Shown: positions 62,027 through 64,000 of the stretch, one piece after another | Layout of the letters: every line of letters starts with the position of its first letter | How positions within the stretch are numbered: position 1 is the first letter of the stretch | NCBI RefSeq assembly: GCF_003201815.1 | Contig: NZ_QJKB01000003.1 | Coordinates: 522,155 to 586,154 of the forward strand | Direction: 5' to 3' | DNA from: Undibacterium pigrum | Lineage (GTDB): Bacteria; Pseudomonadota; Gammaproteobacteria; Burkholderiales; Burkholderiaceae_D | DNA length: 64,000 nucleotides | The notes under the pieces: generated by a model | Seen by the model: only the letters and a program-made list of their open reading frames with translations | Database searches by the model: none | Told to the model about the DNA's origin: nothing | Made by a program: the position numbers and the translations under genes

Positions 62027-62494
62027 TCAAGGACAACCACCAGCCCCTGGCTTCAATCCGCGCTGAGCATTGCAAATAGTATCGCCTGCTGCGAAAGACC
62101 ACGTTATATTGGCCTGATTGCTTACCGTCGATGCAGTCAGGGTCCCAGTTAACTGCGTAGCAGTACCACTTTCGGTCGCAGTACTGGTATGTGCAATAGT
62201 TCCAGCCCCCAAGACGGGTTGAGCAGCAACAAACTTTGATGTTGTAACCACGGGGATAGCATTCACTCCCGCCGTTGTACAGTTAGCCCAGTTCGAACTA
62301 TTATCCCAGTAACAAAAGGTCATCGCAGTCACCAGGCTGCCCAATTCAGCCCTGCTACCTGAAGCACGTGTACGTGACACATAATCTGAATACTGCGGAA
62401 TTGCAATCGCAGCCAGAATACCGATGATCGCAACAACAATCATCAACTCTATCAGGGTGAAGCCACGTTGCATTTGTTTATAGAAAATTTTCAT
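62027..62494 (-). CDS. Type IV major pilin (divergent copy)
   Basis: The protein has 155 residues. The short basic leader and prepilin cleavage site lie at [30 protein letters not shown], with Glu5 after processing. A variable globular part with the disulfide-type cysteines CYWDN..NCTT and the C-terminal [14 protein letters not shown] loop follow. It is clearly a paralogue of the pilin at 63040-63513, with diverged central and promoter regions. It may be a minor or alternative pilin subunit. Confidence 0.93.
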   Translation of the reverse strand: MKIFYKQMQRGFTLIELMIVVAIIGILAAIAIPQYSDYVSRTRASGSRAELGSLVTAMTFCYWDNSSNWANCTTAGVNAIPVVTTSKFVAAQPVLGAGTIAHTSTATESGTATQLTGTLTASTVSNQANITWSFAAGDTICNAQRGLKPGAGGCP

Positions 62495-63039
62495 TTAATA
62501 CTCCTGGAAAAATTACTGCAGACCCAGTGCTCAAATAGATCGTTTCCCTGAGAAACATCATCTTCAATAATAATTTACAAGTTAATTTATTTGAGCTTCA
62601 AATCAATAGAAAAATACTTGCAAGCTTGCCTTCATGGTTGTGTCATTGCACACACCCTGAAAACCGCTTCAACATATACAAACCTCTTGTTCAAGATGCC
62701 ATCATTTTTCAGTAAACTATTGTCTGCAGGCATAACAAGCATCAATTGAAAGAGTATTTCTACCGCGATAGTATTGCCGGACAAATGCGCGTCGATCTTA
62801 CTCAGATGGTGTTTTTATCATCATCAGCAACATTCATTTCAGCTAAAAGAGGCATACATTTCTTTCCATTGCAAAGAAAGTTCCAGGTCTTGTACGTACT
62901 GAATTGGCTATGTAAAACCCCATTCTCACATCGTCTGAGCAATTTTTATACCAGACATGTTGATCAATACTTTTCTTTCTTTAGCCCATAAAAAAAGCCC
63001 CTCATATACGAGGGGCTTTTTAGTTTGAAACAAACCAAA
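62495..63039. other. Intergenic region between the first and second pilins
   Basis: It holds the promoter of the first pilin gene and the terminator of the second. A plus-strand frame of 81 codons from a TTG at 62746 is not supported. I see no sigma-54 motif ahead of the first pilin, unlike the second. Confidence 0.5.
62990..63021 (-). terminator. Intrinsic terminator after the second pilin gene
   Basis: AGCCCCTC-ATATAC-GAGGGGCT with A and T runs on either side works in both directions. It is paired with a near-copy at 63751 after the third pilin. Confidence 0.9.
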
Positions 63040-63513
63040 TTATTGGCAACCGCCTTGGCCTGGTTTCAAACCACGCTGAGCGTTACAAACTGTACCAGTC
63101 ATTGTCCAGACCATGTTAGCTTGATTGGATACTGTGGATGGCACCAATGTACCAGTCAACACAGCACCAGCAGTAGTTGTTGCAGCGGAAGTCATGACAA
63201 CTTGACCTGCTGTTGGAACTGGGATGTTAGGCAAGAATTTGGAAGTTGCAACAACAGGGATACCATTCTGACCAGTAGTAAAGCAGTCTGTACCACCAGC
63301 TTGAGTCCATGTACCGTTATTATCTTGATAGCAAGCAGACATGGAAGTCACCAGGCTATTCAATTCAGTACGGCTACCAGAAGCACGTGTGCGGGATGTG
63401 TAATCAGAATATTGAGGAATAGCGATCGCTGCCAAAATACCGATAATTGCCACAACAATCATCAATTCAATCAAAGTAAAGCCGCGTTGCAGCTGTTTGG
63501 ACGTGGTTTTCAT
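63040..63513 (-). CDS. Type IV major pilin
   Basis: About 157 residues from ATG 63513, preceded by TTGGAGTATATTCCT. The class IVa leader ends [33 protein letters not shown]. The globular domain has the cysteine pair [19 protein letters not shown], and the C-terminal loop [14 protein letters not shown]. The -24/-12 promoter sits about 50 bases upstream. Such pilins polymerise into type IV pili for twitching, adhesion or DNA uptake. The assembly genes (pilB, pilC, pilD) are not in this window. Confidence 0.96.
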   Translation of the reverse strand: MKTTSKQLQRGFTLIELMIVVAIIGILAAIAIPQYSDYTSRTRASGSRTELNSLVTSMSACYQDNNGTWTQAGGTDCFTTGQNGIPVVATSKFLPNIPVPTAGQVVMTSAATTTAGAVLTGTLVPSTVSNQANMVWTMTGTVCNAQRGLKPGQGGCQ

Positions 63514-63561
63514 AGGAATATACTCCAATAAAGTTAAATTTGGGAACTACACTATCCACAA

Positions 63562-63577
63562 AGCAATAGCTGTGCCA
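63562..63577 (-). promoter_or_regulatory. Sigma-54 promoter of the second pilin gene
   Basis: On the minus strand TGGCAC-AGCTA-TTGCT matches the sigma-54 consensus (TGGCAC-N5-TTGCW) exactly at the conserved bases. It lies about 50 bases before the start codon. Control by RpoN and the PilS-PilR system is the known rule for such pilins. Confidence 0.85.
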
Positions 63578-63750
63578 ACAGCAAATAGCGCCTTCAAATT
63601 ACTTCATAACTATATGCATGTACTGAAGAGGCAACGAAAATGACAAATTCCGTCAGAATTAAAATAATTTCAACTTCCAAAAATTGTCACTTCCATTTTG
63701 GCGCTGCAAATAATTGTCTCAATGTCTGAATCTACATTTTTATCAAAAGC

Positions 63751-63783
63751 AAAAAAAAGCCCTTCATACATGAAGGGCTTTTT
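63751..63783 (-). terminator. Terminator of the third pilin gene
   Basis: AGCCCTTCA-TACA-TGAAGGGCT with A and T runs on both sides. It is similar in place and form to the terminator at 62990. Confidence 0.88.
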
Positions 63784-63801
63784 AGTTTGGAACAAACTAA
63801 A

Positions 63802-64000
63802 TTATTGGCAACCGCCTTGGCCTGGTTTCAAACCACGCTGAGCGCTACAAACTGTACCAGTCATTGTCCAGACCATGTTAGCTTGATTGGATACTGTGGA
63901 TGGCACCAATGTACCAGTCAACACAGCACCAGCAGTAGTTGTTGCAGCGGAAGTCATGACAACTTGACCTGCTGTTGGAACTGGGATGTTAGGCAAGAAC
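63802..64000 (-). CDS. Type IV pilin, partial (runs off the right edge)
   Basis: The visible C-terminal 64-66 residues match those of the pilin at 63040-63513 nearly base for base, with a visible Asn-to-Ser change (CNAQRG versus CSAQRG). The 5' part lies outside the window. It is a third pilin in tandem and probably a recent duplicate. Confidence 0.9.
   Translation of the reverse strand, partial: FLPNIPVPTAGQVVMTSAATTTAGAVLTGTLVPSTVSNQANMVWTMTGTVCSAQRGLKPGQGGCQ

Noticed and set aside
62746..62991. Plus-strand frame of 81 codons between pilins
   Set aside because: It begins at a TTG without a Shine-Dalgarno sequence, ends in the pilin terminator and has no domain features.

Overview
The window reads as chromosomal DNA of a betaproteobacterium, most likely Burkholderiales and probably Oxalobacteraceae. 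The genus Undibacterium is only a guess. The reasons are moderate GC content, the order TPR lipoprotein - lolB - ispE - tRNA-Gln - prs - L25, tandem type IV pilins, a cyclically permuted ATP-grasp/alpha-E/transglutaminase/Anbu cluster, and intergenic palindromes of a betaproteobacterial type. There are no rRNA genes, no CRISPR array, no integrase and no intact insertion sequence.

Layout. 0.1-2.9 kb: a two-gene operon for D-amino acid catabolism behind a 9-bp dyad. 3-9.1 kb: single housekeeping and hypothetical genes (Sel1 protein, UbiE-like methyltransferase, SUKH-like protein, PEP mutase-family enzyme, HAD protein, YdcF protein). 9.2-10.9 kb: a BlaI/M56 signalling pair with its operator. 11-19.7 kb: a carbohydrate region with a secreted GH43 glycosidase, a KDPGal-type aldolase and two TonB-dependent receptors, with a dense cluster of palindromes. 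20-24.6 kb: an OmpR/TctE-type two-component system translationally coupled to a DUF4212/VC_2705-type sodium:solute symporter, with an FNR-type box upstream. 24.6-32.1 kb: an AT-richer accessory stretch of small, mostly unrecognised membrane or secreted proteins, punctuated by four copies of a ~75-bp palindromic repeat, one of them split by a small terminal-inverted-repeat element. 32.3-36.5 kb: the Anbu (bacterial proteasome-like) cluster with a candidate sigma-54 promoter. 36.6-43.3 kb: acyltransferase, DUF4124 protein, Tag glycosylase, S41 lipoprotein protease with DUF4214, TPR protein. 43.4-46.9 kb: a tightly overlapping operon of a secreted alpha/beta hydrolase and a NatAB-type ABC exporter. 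47.2-51.3 kb: mutY, a dynamin-like GTPase and mutM. 51.4-56.9 kb: outer-membrane lipoproteins, ispE, tRNA-Gln, prs, L25. 57-61.4 kb: gamma-glutamyltransferase and a TPR/O-GlcNAc-transferase-like protein. 62-64 kb: a tandem array of type IV major-pilin genes running off the right edge, with a clear sigma-54 promoter.

Most notable points. (1) Three small palindromic elements (27.06, 46.89 and 56.87 kb) have unrelated terminal inverted repeats but share the same internal layout: GCGTTG box, CTC, central hairpin, CGTC, CGC-TTGC box. They look like one family of non-autonomous elements or structured-nucleic-acid elements with exchangeable ends. (2) The Anbu operon keeps the Ntn-hydrolase catalytic residues and carries a near-consensus sigma-54 promoter. 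(3) The accessory stretch at 25.7-32.1 kb is the most likely place for undescribed small-protein functions. (4) The pilin array has a nearly identical duplicated 3' half, suggesting recent duplication or gene conversion.
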